Below are positions 1 through 8,951 of a stretch of DNA of 64,000 nt, piece by piece (position 1 is the first letter of the stretch; each line of letters opens with the position of its first letter). The notes below the pieces were generated by a model that was not told the origin of the DNA, searched no databases, and saw only the letters and a list, made by a program, of their open reading frames with translations. A program made the position numbers and the translations under genes. Source of the DNA: Planctomycetaceae bacterium (GTDB taxonomy: Bacteria; Planctomycetota; Planctomycetia; Pirellulales; Pirellulaceae); contig JACKHN010000007.1 of NCBI GenBank assembly GCA_020638975.1, forward strand, positions 124,001 through 188,000, in the 5' to 3' direction.

Positions 1-1104
1 CCACACGTGCCCGATGCCCGCCGCACCTTCTGCGGTGCGAACTGGGGTTCTTGCAATTCGTAGTATTTGCTTGGCGTCGCCTACGCCGCGTTCCAACTCT
101 TCGACCACATGCCTTGCCATGAGATCCTGATCGAAGAGGGACGAACAGACGTCATCGTCCGGGTTGAGACCAAGACAGGATTCGACTTCTTTGCCACGCA
201 TACTTTCTATTTGCGAATCGGCTGCGAACAGTGCGGCCATGGCTTGGTTTGCGAAGGTGATCTTGCCGTCCTGGTCGCTGACGGCGATTCCTTCCGTGAG
301 GCTATTCAGAACATCGTCTGATTTTCCTTGGCGGAGCGATTGCACCGCGTCACTCAGTCGCTTGTCCAGGCTGCCTTGCGAACTCTCTTCGTGGAATTGA
401 CCCGCGATCCGATTCCACCCGAGGACGCTTGGACCACGCGACTTAATCGGCGTCAGTTCAATGTCGGCAATCGTTGGTGCCGTTGCAACCTGTCGCAACT
501 GAGAATCGATTGCCGCCAGCGGCGTGACTTGGCGATGGAGTGTGAAGCCACCCAACGCCAAGAGCAGAAGCGGGCCGCACATCACAAACGGGGCGTAACC
601 GGCCACGGTCTTGAATACTTGCCCCAAGCTTGGCTCGGCCTTGGCGATAATCAGCCGCCCCACGACTTCACCTCCTTGAATCGGAGAACTGTATTCGCGG
701 ACCGTGTATCCGCCCTGCGAATACCTAACCACTTCAATGTCTTCTTGACGTGTTGTCGTACCGGATTCAACGTGATGCGAGCGACCGACTTGCCGCTTAT
801 TGGAATGAGCCAGATAAGAGCTGTCGCGCGACACGAATGCACAAAAGAGCAGTGACCTTTCGCGCGCAAACCGCTCGATCAGCGGTTGTAGCCCTGCATC
901 ACCGCCCGCTTCGAGATTGAGCGTTGCGAGTGTGCAGGCGTGAGGCAGGTAGGAAAGGAGTTCACTTTCTGCATCGCGAACGACGATCGACTTGGTGACA
1001 AAGACCGCGCTAAGCGCCAGCCAGAACATCGCCACGAGCGAAAACAACAGATAGAAGACGACTACCCGCCGTGGCAGTTCGACTTTTGCAGATCTTGCTA
1101 ACAT
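1..1104 (-). CDS. Sensor histidine kinase, N-terminal part (runs off the window)
   Basis: An open leftward frame of 368 codons starts with ATG at 1104 and is still open at base 1. The protein begins with a hydrophobic helix (about residues 14-36). A region of about 110 residues outside the membrane follows, then a second hydrophobic helix (about 175-195) beginning near YAPFVMCGPLLLL. After a linker there is a PAS-like domain (about 270-368) with EGIAVSDQDGKITFANQAMA, a typical PAS opening. This layout fits a membrane sensor kinase; the dimerisation/phosphoacceptor and ATPase domains would lie beyond the window and are inferred. The response regulator gene lies 26 bp upstream in the same direction, so the two are probably co-transcribed. 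The signal sensed is unknown. Confidence 0.75.
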   Translation of the reverse strand, partial: MLARSAKVELPRRVVVFYLLFSLVAMFWLALSAVFVTKSIVVRDAESELLSYLPHACTLATLNLEAGGDAGLQPLIERFARERSLLFCAFVSRDSSYLAHSNKRQVGRSHHVESGTTTRQEDIEVVRYSQGGYTVREYSSPIQGGEVVGRLIIAKAEPSLGQVFKTVAGYAPFVMCGPLLLLALGGFTLHRQVTPLAAIDSQLRQVATAPTIADIELTPIKSRGPSVLGWNRIAGQFHEESSQGSLDKRLSDAVQSLRQGKSDDVLNSLTEGIAVSDQDGKITFANQAMAALFAADSQIESMRGKEVESCLGLNPDDDVCSSLFDQDLMARHVVEELERGVGDAKQILRIARTPVRTAEGAAGIGHVW

Positions 1105-1130
1105 TCGCTCGCCTCAACATCCGGCCTCCG

Positions 1131-1532
1131 TTACGACGAAACGAGTTCGCTGACTGCTTCTAAGTGGTCCTCGACCGCTTTGACAATCTCTTTCGGACTG
1201 AATGGTTTGAGGAACGTAGCGGCGATTCCGAGTTCATCCCGTAATCGTGGCAGCTCCAATTCCATCCCCTTTGCCGTCAGCATGATGACAGGCAAGTTGC
1301 GAAACTCGTCCGTCGCTCGAAGCTTCTCGCAGAATTCACACCCAGTCATTTCTGGCATCTGCTGGTCCGTGACAACCAAATCGAACGCGTCTTCCTGGAC
1401 GGCTTCCCAAGCAACGCGCCCGTTACATGCGACGGTAACCTGAAAGCCAGCTCTTTCGAGGTTAAAGCGAACCACGCTGGCCAAAGCTGCGTTGTCTTCG
1501 GCGACCAGAATGTGTTTTTCTGAGTTACTCAT
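1131..1532 (-). CDS. Single-domain response regulator (CheY-like receiver)
   Basis: This 133-residue protein consists of one receiver domain and no output domain. The acidic pair is E12/D13 (LVAEDN), the phosphoacceptor is D56 (DLVVTDQQMPEMTG), the switch threonine is T86 (MLTAKG), and the conserved lysine is K109 (FLKPFSP). All active-site residues are present. The frame could extend to 1595, but that adds 21 residues before the usual receiver start; MSNSEKHILVAEDN is the better beginning. The gene lies immediately upstream of the sensor kinase and is probably its partner or a diffusible relay. Output is likely by protein interaction or phosphotransfer, which is inferred. Confidence 0.85.
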   Translation of the reverse strand: MSNSEKHILVAEDNAALASVVRFNLERAGFQVTVACNGRVAWEAVQEDAFDLVVTDQQMPEMTGCEFCEKLRATDEFRNLPVIMLTAKGMELELPRLRDELGIAATFLKPFSPKEIVKAVEDHLEAVSELVSS

Positions 1533-1726
1533 CGCGATGCCATTCCCAGGGTTCTCATTGGACGACGCTTGTGCCGCACGGCGAAGACGACACAAGCGGT
1601 CAATCCGGACTATTTCATCGGGTCGTTCCGACGCTTGACTTCGTTATTTGCGAAATCGTCGGTCTTATCCGTATCTACTGCACAACCTTCAAAACTGGCA
1701 CAGTTTGCCAAGGGCAACCGTTCGGA

Positions 1727-2170
1727 TTAGAGATCCGAGTACTTCGTTACGCCATCCTTCATCAAGGTGTCCGAGTTGATGATGATGTTGCCAGTCGTGG
1801 TATCGTAAACCCAGCCTGGCGTAGTGGATGTAGGAGTTCCCGTATCGACCGTCAGGGACGTGCTGAGCTTGATCGCGTTGCTGCTCAATCCAGCAACCGA
1901 CGCCTTAGGGAACTTGGTGCCGCGTAGGAACGGCTTAAGTTTTGTCTGGATCGCGGTGGAATCCGCACCTTTCGGATAACCACCTGCGTTTGCCTGCGTC
2001 GCGTAGACCTCGATCGCGTCACGGATGGCACCCAGCGTCGATGCGACACTCGAATCCGCTGCGTCGCTGGAATTGTTAATGATCTTAGGGGCGGCAATCG
2101 CAGCCAAAATCCCAAGAATCAGTACGACCACTACAAGTTCAACCAGCGTGAAACCACTTTTGCGCGACAT
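1727..2170 (-). CDS. Type II secretion pseudopilin / prepilin-like protein (GspG-like)
   Basis: The 147-residue product begins with a class III prepilin signal: MSRKSG followed by FTLVELVVVVLILGILAAIA. Prepilin peptidase would cut after the glycine, leaving N-methylphenylalanine and the invariant Glu5. A hydrophobic helix forms the pilin stalk. The C-terminal half contains a PGWVYDTTTG segment near the end, resembling the small conserved C-terminal loop of GspG-like pseudopilins. The ORF could begin at 2248, but AGGAG sits 9 bases before the ATG at 2170, and that start places the signal peptide correctly. No other secretion genes are beside it, so this is a stand-alone pseudopilin, as planctomycetes often have. 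Its exact role is unknown. Confidence 0.85.
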   Translation of the reverse strand: MSRKSGFTLVELVVVVLILGILAAIAAPKIINNSSDAADSSVASTLGAIRDAIEVYATQANAGGYPKGADSTAIQTKLKPFLRGTKFPKASVAGLSSNAIKLSTSLTVDTGTPTSTTPGWVYDTTTGNIIINSDTLMKDGVTKYSDL

Positions 2171-2478
2171 AGTCAACATCTCCTGTACGTGTTTGTCTGT
2201 CCCGATTTCCAGGATCTCTATGTGATATCTTGCGTTAAGGAACCTCATCGTCAGATGCTCTCATTCGAGATTCCGTTCAACCATAGGTTACGAACGAAGA
2301 ACGCAAATTATTTTTTTGCTTTTTTCCTTGGGTGCTTTTGGATTAAAGCACGCCCCCGAATTGACTGCCGTACATCTTGACCTACCCTTTTCTGACCTAG
2401 GACTTTGGGACTGGCCGTGCGCGAAGCCCGAATCCACCTAAATACGATGTCGATTGCTCCCTACTGAAGTGAATTCAT
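2171..2478. other. Divergent intergenic region
   Basis: These 308 bases separate the leftward pseudopilin gene from the rightward HD-GYP gene and must carry both promoters. There is a run of T with neighbouring A/T-rich sequence around 2309-2330. No small gene, clear operator or hairpin is visible. Confidence 0.5.
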
Positions 2479-4089
2479 ATGGCCGTTACCACGACAAACT
2501 CGATTCAATTCGACCAGCGACTTCTGGCGGAGCTCCAGACGTCGCTGGTCGAAACGTTCGGCGGTGAATTCCAGTTTTGGTTTCATGCGGATCAGTGGCA
2601 TCGATTAACGAGCGAAGGCGAATCCGCTGAGGTCTTGTCGAAGGATATTGAAGAGACGGTGTTCACGAGTCTGCTCGAAGACAGCGCCCAGACAAAGCGC
2701 GTCGCAAGCGTCGACGTTCAGGCCGGTTCGTTGCTCGCAATCCCAATCCCTCGGGCGAGCCGCAAAGCACTTGTGGCGATTCGGACGTTTCAACCCGGGC
2801 AGTCCGAATGGTTACTCAAATTGGCCGAACTCTTTCAGCGCGACGTGCGGACTCAGACCGAATTACTATCGCTTCGGCACGAGAACCAAGCCTTTCTGCG
2901 TCAGGTTACGAATGACTTCGAAGAATTAACGTTTCTTCGCAGCATGGCTGAACTGCTGGAGATCTCGGAGTTGTCGTTCGACTTTACGGCCATGGCGGAA
3001 ACAGTTCTTCCAACCCTGAAGCCGCTGCTCGAAGCCGAAGCCTTAGTCCTCGTATCGGCAGACAAGGAAGTGATCAGCAAACAGGAGTCACGGATTCTCG
3101 TCGGCGAGCCGACCGTTTGGGCCGGCAGTCGCTGCCTCGCTCCGAAGATGTGCCAAGACCTCGTCAAGAGGTACCGTACTCAATGCGAGATTCAACCCGT
3201 CGTCAAGAACAATTTCGATGGGACGTCCGACGCGGAAGGATTTCCCGGGCTCACAAGCTTCATCATTGTGCCGATCGTGAACGGGGCGGAGTTCATCGGA
3301 TGGCTGCTCGCGCTGAATCGGAATAACGACAGAAACATGAACACCGAGGAACTTCCTTGGGAAGTGAGCTACCTCGAGTTCGGAACGCACGAAGCGACCT
3401 TGATGAGTTCGTCAGCCGCGATCCTCGCCACACATGCGAGGAACGTGGAGTTGTTCCGCGAACGCGAAGAGTTGCTCGTAAGCATGGTCAGAGCGCTTGT
3501 TTCCGCGATCGAAGCCAAAGATGAATACACTCGCGGCCACAGCGAGCGAGTTGCGTTGTACGGCAAACGCGTCGCGGAAGAGCTTGGTTTGGGCGAAGAT
3601 TACTGTGAACGTCTCTACCTGACAGGGCTGCTGCACGACGTCGGCAAGATCGGCGTTCGCGACGCAGTACTTCGCAAACCTGGCCCGCTCACCGACGAAG
3701 AGTTTGAAGAGATCAAGCAACATCCGGACATGGGTTGGTCGATCCTGCAGGAACTACAATCGCTCAGCTACGTCCTTCCGGGTGTCCTGTACCACCACGA
3801 AAATCATAACGGTCGCGGCTATCCTGATGGATTATCCGGTGACAACATTCCTCTCGACGGCAGAATCCTTGCGGTCGCCGACGCCTTTGACGCGATGACC
3901 AGCGACCGTCCGTATCGAACCGGCATGCCGGTGGAGAAAGCTGAAGCGATTCTCAAAGACGGCTCCGGAAAGCAGTGGGATCCGGAGATGATCGACGCCT
4001 TCTTCCGCGCCCTGCCGGATATCTTAGAGATCAAGAAAACCTATTCGCCCCGAGCGTTGCCGGTTCGGAAGATCATGCAGAACGCCTAA
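2479..4089 (+). CDS. HD-GYP phosphodiesterase with a GAF-like N-terminal region
   Basis: This 536-residue protein has a C-terminal HD-GYP domain (about residues 345-520). It contains the metal-binding HD in GLLHDVGKIG (about residue 385), the downstream HHENHNG, and the GYP signature in GRGYPDGL. DAFDAMTSDRPYR is also typical. HD-GYP enzymes hydrolyse cyclic di-GMP (some act on cGAMP), lowering second-messenger levels that favour sessile growth. The middle region (about 140-300) reads like a GAF sensor module, judged by position and pattern only. No membrane segment is seen, so it should be cytoplasmic. It is transcribed alone, converging on the gene at 4115 with only 25 bp between stops. Confidence 0.9.
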   Translation: MAVTTTNSIQFDQRLLAELQTSLVETFGGEFQFWFHADQWHRLTSEGESAEVLSKDIEETVFTSLLEDSAQTKRVASVDVQAGSLLAIPIPRASRKALVAIRTFQPGQSEWLLKLAELFQRDVRTQTELLSLRHENQAFLRQVTNDFEELTFLRSMAELLEISELSFDFTAMAETVLPTLKPLLEAEALVLVSADKEVISKQESRILVGEPTVWAGSRCLAPKMCQDLVKRYRTQCEIQPVVKNNFDGTSDAEGFPGLTSFIIVPIVNGAEFIGWLLALNRNNDRNMNTEELPWEVSYLEFGTHEATLMSSSAAILATHARNVELFREREELLVSMVRALVSAIEAKDEYTRGHSERVALYGKRVAEELGLGEDYCERLYLTGLLHDVGKIGVRDAVLRKPGPLTDEEFEEIKQHPDMGWSILQELQSLSYVLPGVLYHHENHNGRGYPDGLSGDNIPLDGRILAVADAFDAMTSDRPYRTGMPVEKAEAILKDGSGKQWDPEMIDAFFRALPDILEIKKTYSPRALPVRKIMQNA

Positions 4090-4114
4090 GTAGAAATCCT
4101 TGGTCGGAACGTGC

Positions 4115-4903
4115 TCACCAAATCATCCCGCCGCCGTGATAAGGGAAGTAGGTATTACGCGGCCCGCCAAAATGCGCTTCAACGCCGAAGCTAAGCGATA
4201 CGTTGTGCATCGTATCTAGCCCTTGAGAGCCGAACGAAAGGTTGTCCACAAGGCTCGTCCGCAAGGCCAGCCACGGGCGATAATAGTGTTTCACTCCGAT
4301 GCCAATCGGAATGGTTAACAAGGCTTCGTCATACTGCGTTTGATTCGCGTCCTTGAATCCGAACGCGGCCACGCCGAGTCCGACACTTGCAAACGGACGC
4401 CACTCGGCATCTCCCCACGGATAGTAAAGGAGATTGATATCCCAGAAATAGTCAGCTCCGCTCGCGAGTGGAACTGTTCCTTGAAGATCAACTAGTTCCT
4501 GCGCGGCAAATGCATACCGCAATTCGGTGCCCCAATAGTGATCGAAATCCCAGCCGAGCCGATATCCGCCGTAGAGCCCGTCCTTCTGATCAACAGATCC
4601 GTCGATGAGCGTATCACCGATCAGGCCACCAATCATCCATCCGATGTGAAACGGACGATTCCGCCAACTCGTTCCTTTCAAGGGATTCCCAATTCCGGTG
4701 CTCCGCACGGGATCGTTGGGATCTGGGTGCAGCCAATGCTTCGGATGCCACGTCGCTGGCAGAGTTGGCACACCGGTTCGCGGCTGAAAGCCTTGCTCGG
4801 AAGCCGTGCCGACTGCGTATTCCTGGGCCTTGGTTGACGTCGTGCTGAGCGCGCACAACGACAACGCTAGCATCGCGGTCGTAATTAGACGCCTCACGCC
4901 CAT
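4115..4903 (-). CDS. Outer-membrane beta-barrel protein, probable
   Basis: Using the ATG at 4903 the protein is 262 residues with a clear signal peptide: MGVRRL, a hydrophobic stretch TAMLALSLCAL, and a likely cut after TKA. The mature part alternates polar and hydrophobic residues, is rich in Y, W and G (YGGYRLGWDFDHYWGTELRY), and ends in the periodic strands expected of an eight- to ten-strand barrel. The open frame reaches 5074, but the extra 57 residues would bury the signal peptide, so that longer start is unlikely. The pattern resembles small OmpA/OmpW-like barrels. No substrate can be inferred. Confidence 0.6.
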   Translation of the reverse strand: MGVRRLITTAMLALSLCALSTTSTKAQEYAVGTASEQGFQPRTGVPTLPATWHPKHWLHPDPNDPVRSTGIGNPLKGTSWRNRPFHIGWMIGGLIGDTLIDGSVDQKDGLYGGYRLGWDFDHYWGTELRYAFAAQELVDLQGTVPLASGADYFWDINLLYYPWGDAEWRPFASVGLGVAAFGFKDANQTQYDEALLTIPIGIGVKHYYRPWLALRTSLVDNLSFGSQGLDTMHNVSLSFGVEAHFGGPRNTYFPYHGGGMIW

Positions 4904-5295
4904 CGCATCAGAGCCAGTCGATAAGATTACAAAAAGGAGCGGGATTATCTGGACAGTGCCGGTTAGTGTCAATGCGAACCTAATGCACCCAAACGCGGTG
5001 ATCGCGGACAAGGCCGACACGTCACGCACAACCATTTCTTTCGGATTCTCTGATGCGGCTTCGACTATGATCAAAACCAGTCAACATGAACCGTTAATTC
5101 TCCCCTTGCCGGAACCGGTATCGCGAGCGATCCTTGTTGACAAACAGTAAAGCTTTTTCCAGGTGGCGCGCGCGACCGGAGACGAGCGAAGTTTTTGGTG
5201 ACAGGAGAGGATATTGGCGGCTTTCTGAGATTTCTGGGTGTAGTGTTGTGACACCAACATGGTTTCACATCCAGGAAGCTAAGGAAAGCCAAACG
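4904..5295. other. Divergent intergenic region upstream of glgX
   Basis: These 392 bases lie between two divergent genes and should hold both promoters. A short hairpin-like sequence (GTGTTG, 4-base spacer, imperfect complement) is near 5243-5258, and the glgX ribosome site AAGGA is at 5281-5285. No gene is visible. Confidence 0.45.
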
Positions 5296-7434
5296 ATGCT
5301 CATGCGACATCCGCACCCAGAACTTCAGTTTACGCAGTTCCTCCCTTACGGAGCTATGATCCACGACGGAGGCGTCCAATTCAGTGTCTTCAGCCGGTCC
5401 GCAACCGCGATGCGGTTGTTACTTTACAACAAAGTTGAGGATCTAGAGCCCGCCGAAATCATCGAATTCAATCCCGAAACCGATCGCTGGGGCGATGTCT
5501 GGAGCATGTTCGTTCCGGGCATCAGCGATGCGACGTTATACCACTTCCAGGCCGATGGGCCCCATGCCCCGCATCTCGGCCACTGGTTCGATGGCGAAGC
5601 TCGGCTAATCGATCCCTACTCGAAGGCGCTGGCAGGCGAATTTCAGCCCTCGAAGGACGGGACGATTCGACCGCCTAAATCGGTTGTCGTCGACGATCAT
5701 TTTGACTGGGAGGGCGACCGCCACCTCCGCCGCGATCTCTCGGAGAGCATCATCTACGAGATGCACGTTGGTGGATTCACAAGAAGTAGCACCAGTGGCG
5801 TGGAACATCCTGGTACTTACCTCGGCGTCATCGAAAAGATCCCCTATCTTAAGTCGCTCGGCGTGACTGCCGTTGAGCTGATGCCGGTCCATGAGTTCCC
5901 GATCCGTGGTACCAACGGCCAGGTCCTGAAGCGACCGAATTATTGGGGCTACGATCCGATGGCTTTTTTTGCGCCTCATCGTGGCTATGCCGTTAGTTCA
6001 GAGCCGGGTGCGCAAGTTCGCGAGTTCAAGCAGATGGTTAAAGCGTTGCACCGCGCGGGCATCGAAGTGATCCTAGATGTTGTCTTTAACCACACTTGCG
6101 AAGGCAACGAGTTGGGGCCGGTTCTGAGCTTCAAAGGGCTTGAGAATCGCGTCTATTACATGCTGGGAAATGGTGGTAGCACCTATTCCAACTACTCCGG
6201 CTGCGGCAATACGATCAACGGCAACCACCCGATCGTCCGTGAGATGATCTTCTATTGCTTGCGGCATTGGGTGCATAACTTCCACATCGACGGATTCCGT
6301 TTCGACCTCGCTTCTATCCTGAATCGTGATCGGCGTGGCGATTTGATCCCCAACGCCCCGATCGTCGAGGCGATCGCCGAAGACCCGATGCTGGCTGACA
6401 CGAAAATTATTGCCGAGGCATGGGACGCGGCGGGCGCCTATCAAGTCGGATCATTCGGTGATTCGCGTTGGCATGACACGCGGGAAGAGCGGCGTTGGGC
6501 GGAATGGAACGGACGCTATCGAGACGATGTGCGTCAGTTCTGGCGCGGCGATTTCGGCACGCTTGGCGCGTTTGCCATGCGGTTGTCCGGCTCGAGCGAT
6601 CTGTACCAGTTGGCGGGACGAACGCCTTACAACAGCATCAACTTCATCACGTCTCACGACGGCTTCACACTAAATGACCTGGTCAGCTATCGCCACAAAC
6701 ATAACGAAGCGAACGGCGAGGGGAATCGTGACGGCGACAACAACAGCTACAGTGCAAACTACGGCGTGGAAGGCCCAACCGACGAACCGGAACTTGCTGC
6801 ATTGCGGTCGCGACAGGTCAAAAACATGTTGGCCACGTTAATGCTCAGCCAAGGTGTGCCGATGTTCGTCTCGGGTGACGAATGCCGTCGGACGCAGCGA
6901 GGGAACAACAACGCCTACTGTCAGGACAATGACATCTCGTGGTTCGATTGGAGCTTGGTCGAGAAGAACGCTGAGTTCGTGCGGTTCTTCCAGGGGCTGA
7001 CTAAGTTCCGCCGGTCGCAACCAACGGTCCGTCGCAAAAACTTCCTATCCGGAAAGCCAATTGTCGAAGACGGATTGCCGGATGTCAGCTGGTTCAATGC
7101 ACTCGGTGTTGCAGTCGATTGGAACGGGAATGATGCGGCGTTAACATGTCTGCTGATGCCACCAGCAGATAACAGCTGTGACAAAAATGGCGATTGCGGG
7201 CGCGAAGTATTGCTATTGGTCAATGCGACTTCCAACGCTCGGGAGTTCATCCTCCCAGCGGTCGCGAAGGGGCTACGATGGCGATTGTTCCTAGACACTG
7301 CCGCCGAATCTCCGCGTGACATTTACCCCGATCTGGACGGACCAGCTCCTGTGACCGGTGCCTTGGCGTTAATGGATAGGTCGCTGCGTTGCTACGTGGC
7401 GGAAGTAGGTCCGAAACGGCCGGAACTGAAGTGA
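5296..7434 (+). CDS. glgX: Glycogen debranching enzyme GlgX (isoamylase type)
   Basis: This 712-residue GH13 enzyme would hydrolyse alpha-1,6 branch points of glycogen or limit dextrins. An N-terminal carbohydrate-binding-like beta domain begins with FLPYGAMIHDGGVQFSVFS. The catalytic barrel follows, with LDVVFNH (region I), DGFRFDLAS (nucleophile Asp), IIAEAWDAAG (acid Glu) and FITSHDGF (transition-state Asp). All three catalytic carboxylates are present. The frame opens at 5134, but MLMRHPHPEL at 5296 has AAGGA ten bases upstream and matches the family's usual start. The next gene begins 18 bp downstream, so the two are probably co-transcribed. Confidence 0.95.
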   Translation: MLMRHPHPELQFTQFLPYGAMIHDGGVQFSVFSRSATAMRLLLYNKVEDLEPAEIIEFNPETDRWGDVWSMFVPGISDATLYHFQADGPHAPHLGHWFDGEARLIDPYSKALAGEFQPSKDGTIRPPKSVVVDDHFDWEGDRHLRRDLSESIIYEMHVGGFTRSSTSGVEHPGTYLGVIEKIPYLKSLGVTAVELMPVHEFPIRGTNGQVLKRPNYWGYDPMAFFAPHRGYAVSSEPGAQVREFKQMVKALHRAGIEVILDVVFNHTCEGNELGPVLSFKGLENRVYYMLGNGGSTYSNYSGCGNTINGNHPIVREMIFYCLRHWVHNFHIDGFRFDLASILNRDRRGDLIPNAPIVEAIAEDPMLADTKIIAEAWDAAGAYQVGSFGDSRWHDTREERRWAEWNGRYRDDVRQFWRGDFGTLGAFAMRLSGSSDLYQLAGRTPYNSINFITSHDGFTLNDLVSYRHKHNEANGEGNRDGDNNSYSANYGVEGPTDEPELAALRSRQVKNMLATLMLSQGVPMFVSGDECRRTQRGNNNAYCQDNDISWFDWSLVEKNAEFVRFFQGLTKFRRSQPTVRRKNFLSGKPIVEDGLPDVSWFNALGVAVDWNGNDAALTCLLMPPADNSCDKNGDCGREVLLLVNATSNAREFILPAVAKGLRWRLFLDTAAESPRDIYPDLDGPAPVTGALALMDRSLRCYVAEVGPKRPELK

Positions 7435-7452
7435 TTGTGCTAAACTGGGCAT

Positions 7453-8841
7453 ATGCCTGATCACTTTCACTTTGTTACTGGCCGGCTGGCCGACCGCGCG
7501 TTGCGTGACGTCCTGGAGAAGCTTCGACCGCAAGTGGAGTTTGAGCACTCGGTCGAAGTGTTACCAATCACCGTTGCGGCATTGATGTCACCAAAGTGGA
7601 TCGCCGACCGCATCCAACCACCGCTTCAAACGACGCGCGTGATCGTGCCAGGTTACTGCGAAGGCGATCTTGGCGTAATCGAGTCTGGTGCGAAAGTACC
7701 CGTCGTTCGTGGCCCCAAGGATTTGCGACAGTTACCCGAATATTTCGGCAGCCTGCAACCCGCAGCGGACGAACTGTCGTCGTACGACATTAAAATTGTC
7801 GCCGAAATTAATCATGCACCACGACGAAGCCTCGCAGCAATTCTCGCGGAAGCGGCCCAATTGCGTGCCGCTGGTGCGGATTTGATCGATGTGGGTTGCG
7901 AGCCCGGCGATACGTGGCGAGGAGTTGCAGATTGCGTCAAGGCATTGCGAGATGCTGGACATCGCGTGTCGGTGGATAGCTTGAATCCGCTTGAAATCGC
8001 GCCGGCAGTGCACGCTGGTGCCGAACTTGTACTGTCGGTCAATAGCAGCAATCGCGACGCCGCCTGTGACTGGGGCTGTGAGGTAGTTGTCATTCCCGAT
8101 GAGTTCCCGACACTTGGCGGACTGGACGAAACGGTCGAGCAACTGGCAATGGCCGGCGTTCCGCTGCGAATTGATCCTATCTTGGAGCCAATCGGATGCG
8201 GCTTTGCGACCAGCTTGGGGCGTTACCTCGAAGTGCGCCGTCGCTACCCCGACGCCGAGATGTTGATGGGGATCGGCAACATTACCGAACTAACGGATGC
8301 TGATTCTGCGGCAATCAATCTGCTCCTCCTCGGCATTTGCCAGGAGCTTGGCATCCGTAGCGTGCTAACCACGCAAGTGATCCATTGGGCGCGGACAAGT
8401 GTCCGCGAGTGCGATCTTGCCCGCCGCATGGTTCACTATGCAGTCCGTCAAGGCGTGCCACCCAAGCATGTTGCCAGCGACCTCGTGATACTTCGTGACG
8501 CGGCGGTGCAGGCCTATGGCAATGAGCACCTCGATCTGCTCGCCAGCGAGATTAAAGATAACAATTATCGGCTGTTCGCTGAGCGTGGTGAAATGCATCT
8601 TGTTAGTTCGGCCTTACACCTGGCCGACGCCGATCCGTTTATGCTGTTCCAAAAATTGATGGATACGGCGCCAAAGAACGTAGACGCAGCGCACGCCTTC
8701 TATCTCGGATTTGAGCTGTCAAAGGCGTTGACGGCGGCGACGCTCGGAAAGCAGTACGAGCAAGATCAAGCACTCGACTGGGGCTTCCTCACTCAAACCG
8801 AATCGCACCATCGCCTGAAGCGGGGGAAGAATATGCCATAA
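7453..8841 (+). CDS. DUF6513 dihydropteroate-synthase-like protein (tetrahydromethanopterin-type)
   Basis: This 462-residue protein has a small N-terminal region (about 1-110) and then a TIM-barrel segment like dihydropteroate synthase: GADLIDVGCEPG, RVSVDSLNP, and MGIGNITELTDAD. The overall pattern matches DUF6513 proteins of methylotrophs and planctomycetes, which are associated with tetrahydromethanopterin (H4MPT) biosynthesis. The role is family-level knowledge, not proved here. It follows glgX by 18 bp. None of the other H4MPT genes (mch, fhc, mtdB, ftr) are in the window, so it stands apart from the pathway. A folate-type role is the alternative, but the extra N-terminal domain argues against an ordinary FolP. 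Confidence 0.75.
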   Translation: MPDHFHFVTGRLADRALRDVLEKLRPQVEFEHSVEVLPITVAALMSPKWIADRIQPPLQTTRVIVPGYCEGDLGVIESGAKVPVVRGPKDLRQLPEYFGSLQPAADELSSYDIKIVAEINHAPRRSLAAILAEAAQLRAAGADLIDVGCEPGDTWRGVADCVKALRDAGHRVSVDSLNPLEIAPAVHAGAELVLSVNSSNRDAACDWGCEVVVIPDEFPTLGGLDETVEQLAMAGVPLRIDPILEPIGCGFATSLGRYLEVRRRYPDAEMLMGIGNITELTDADSAAINLLLLGICQELGIRSVLTTQVIHWARTSVRECDLARRMVHYAVRQGVPPKHVASDLVILRDAAVQAYGNEHLDLLASEIKDNNYRLFAERGEMHLVSSALHLADADPFMLFQKLMDTAPKNVDAAHAFYLGFELSKALTAATLGKQYEQDQALDWGFLTQTESHHRLKRGKNMP

Positions 8842-8951
8842 CTGGCGGAGCGTTAACCGGGTCTCCCGATTGACAACTTTTGACTGGCCTGAGAGAGTGC
8901 AGAGCCTGAGGCGGGTTCACGAAAGTCGTTAGTTTTGCGGAAGAGAGACCT

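Noticed and set aside
4904..5295. Possible riboswitch upstream of glgX
   Set aside because: Only a weak short hairpin is visible; no conserved riboswitch core was recognised.
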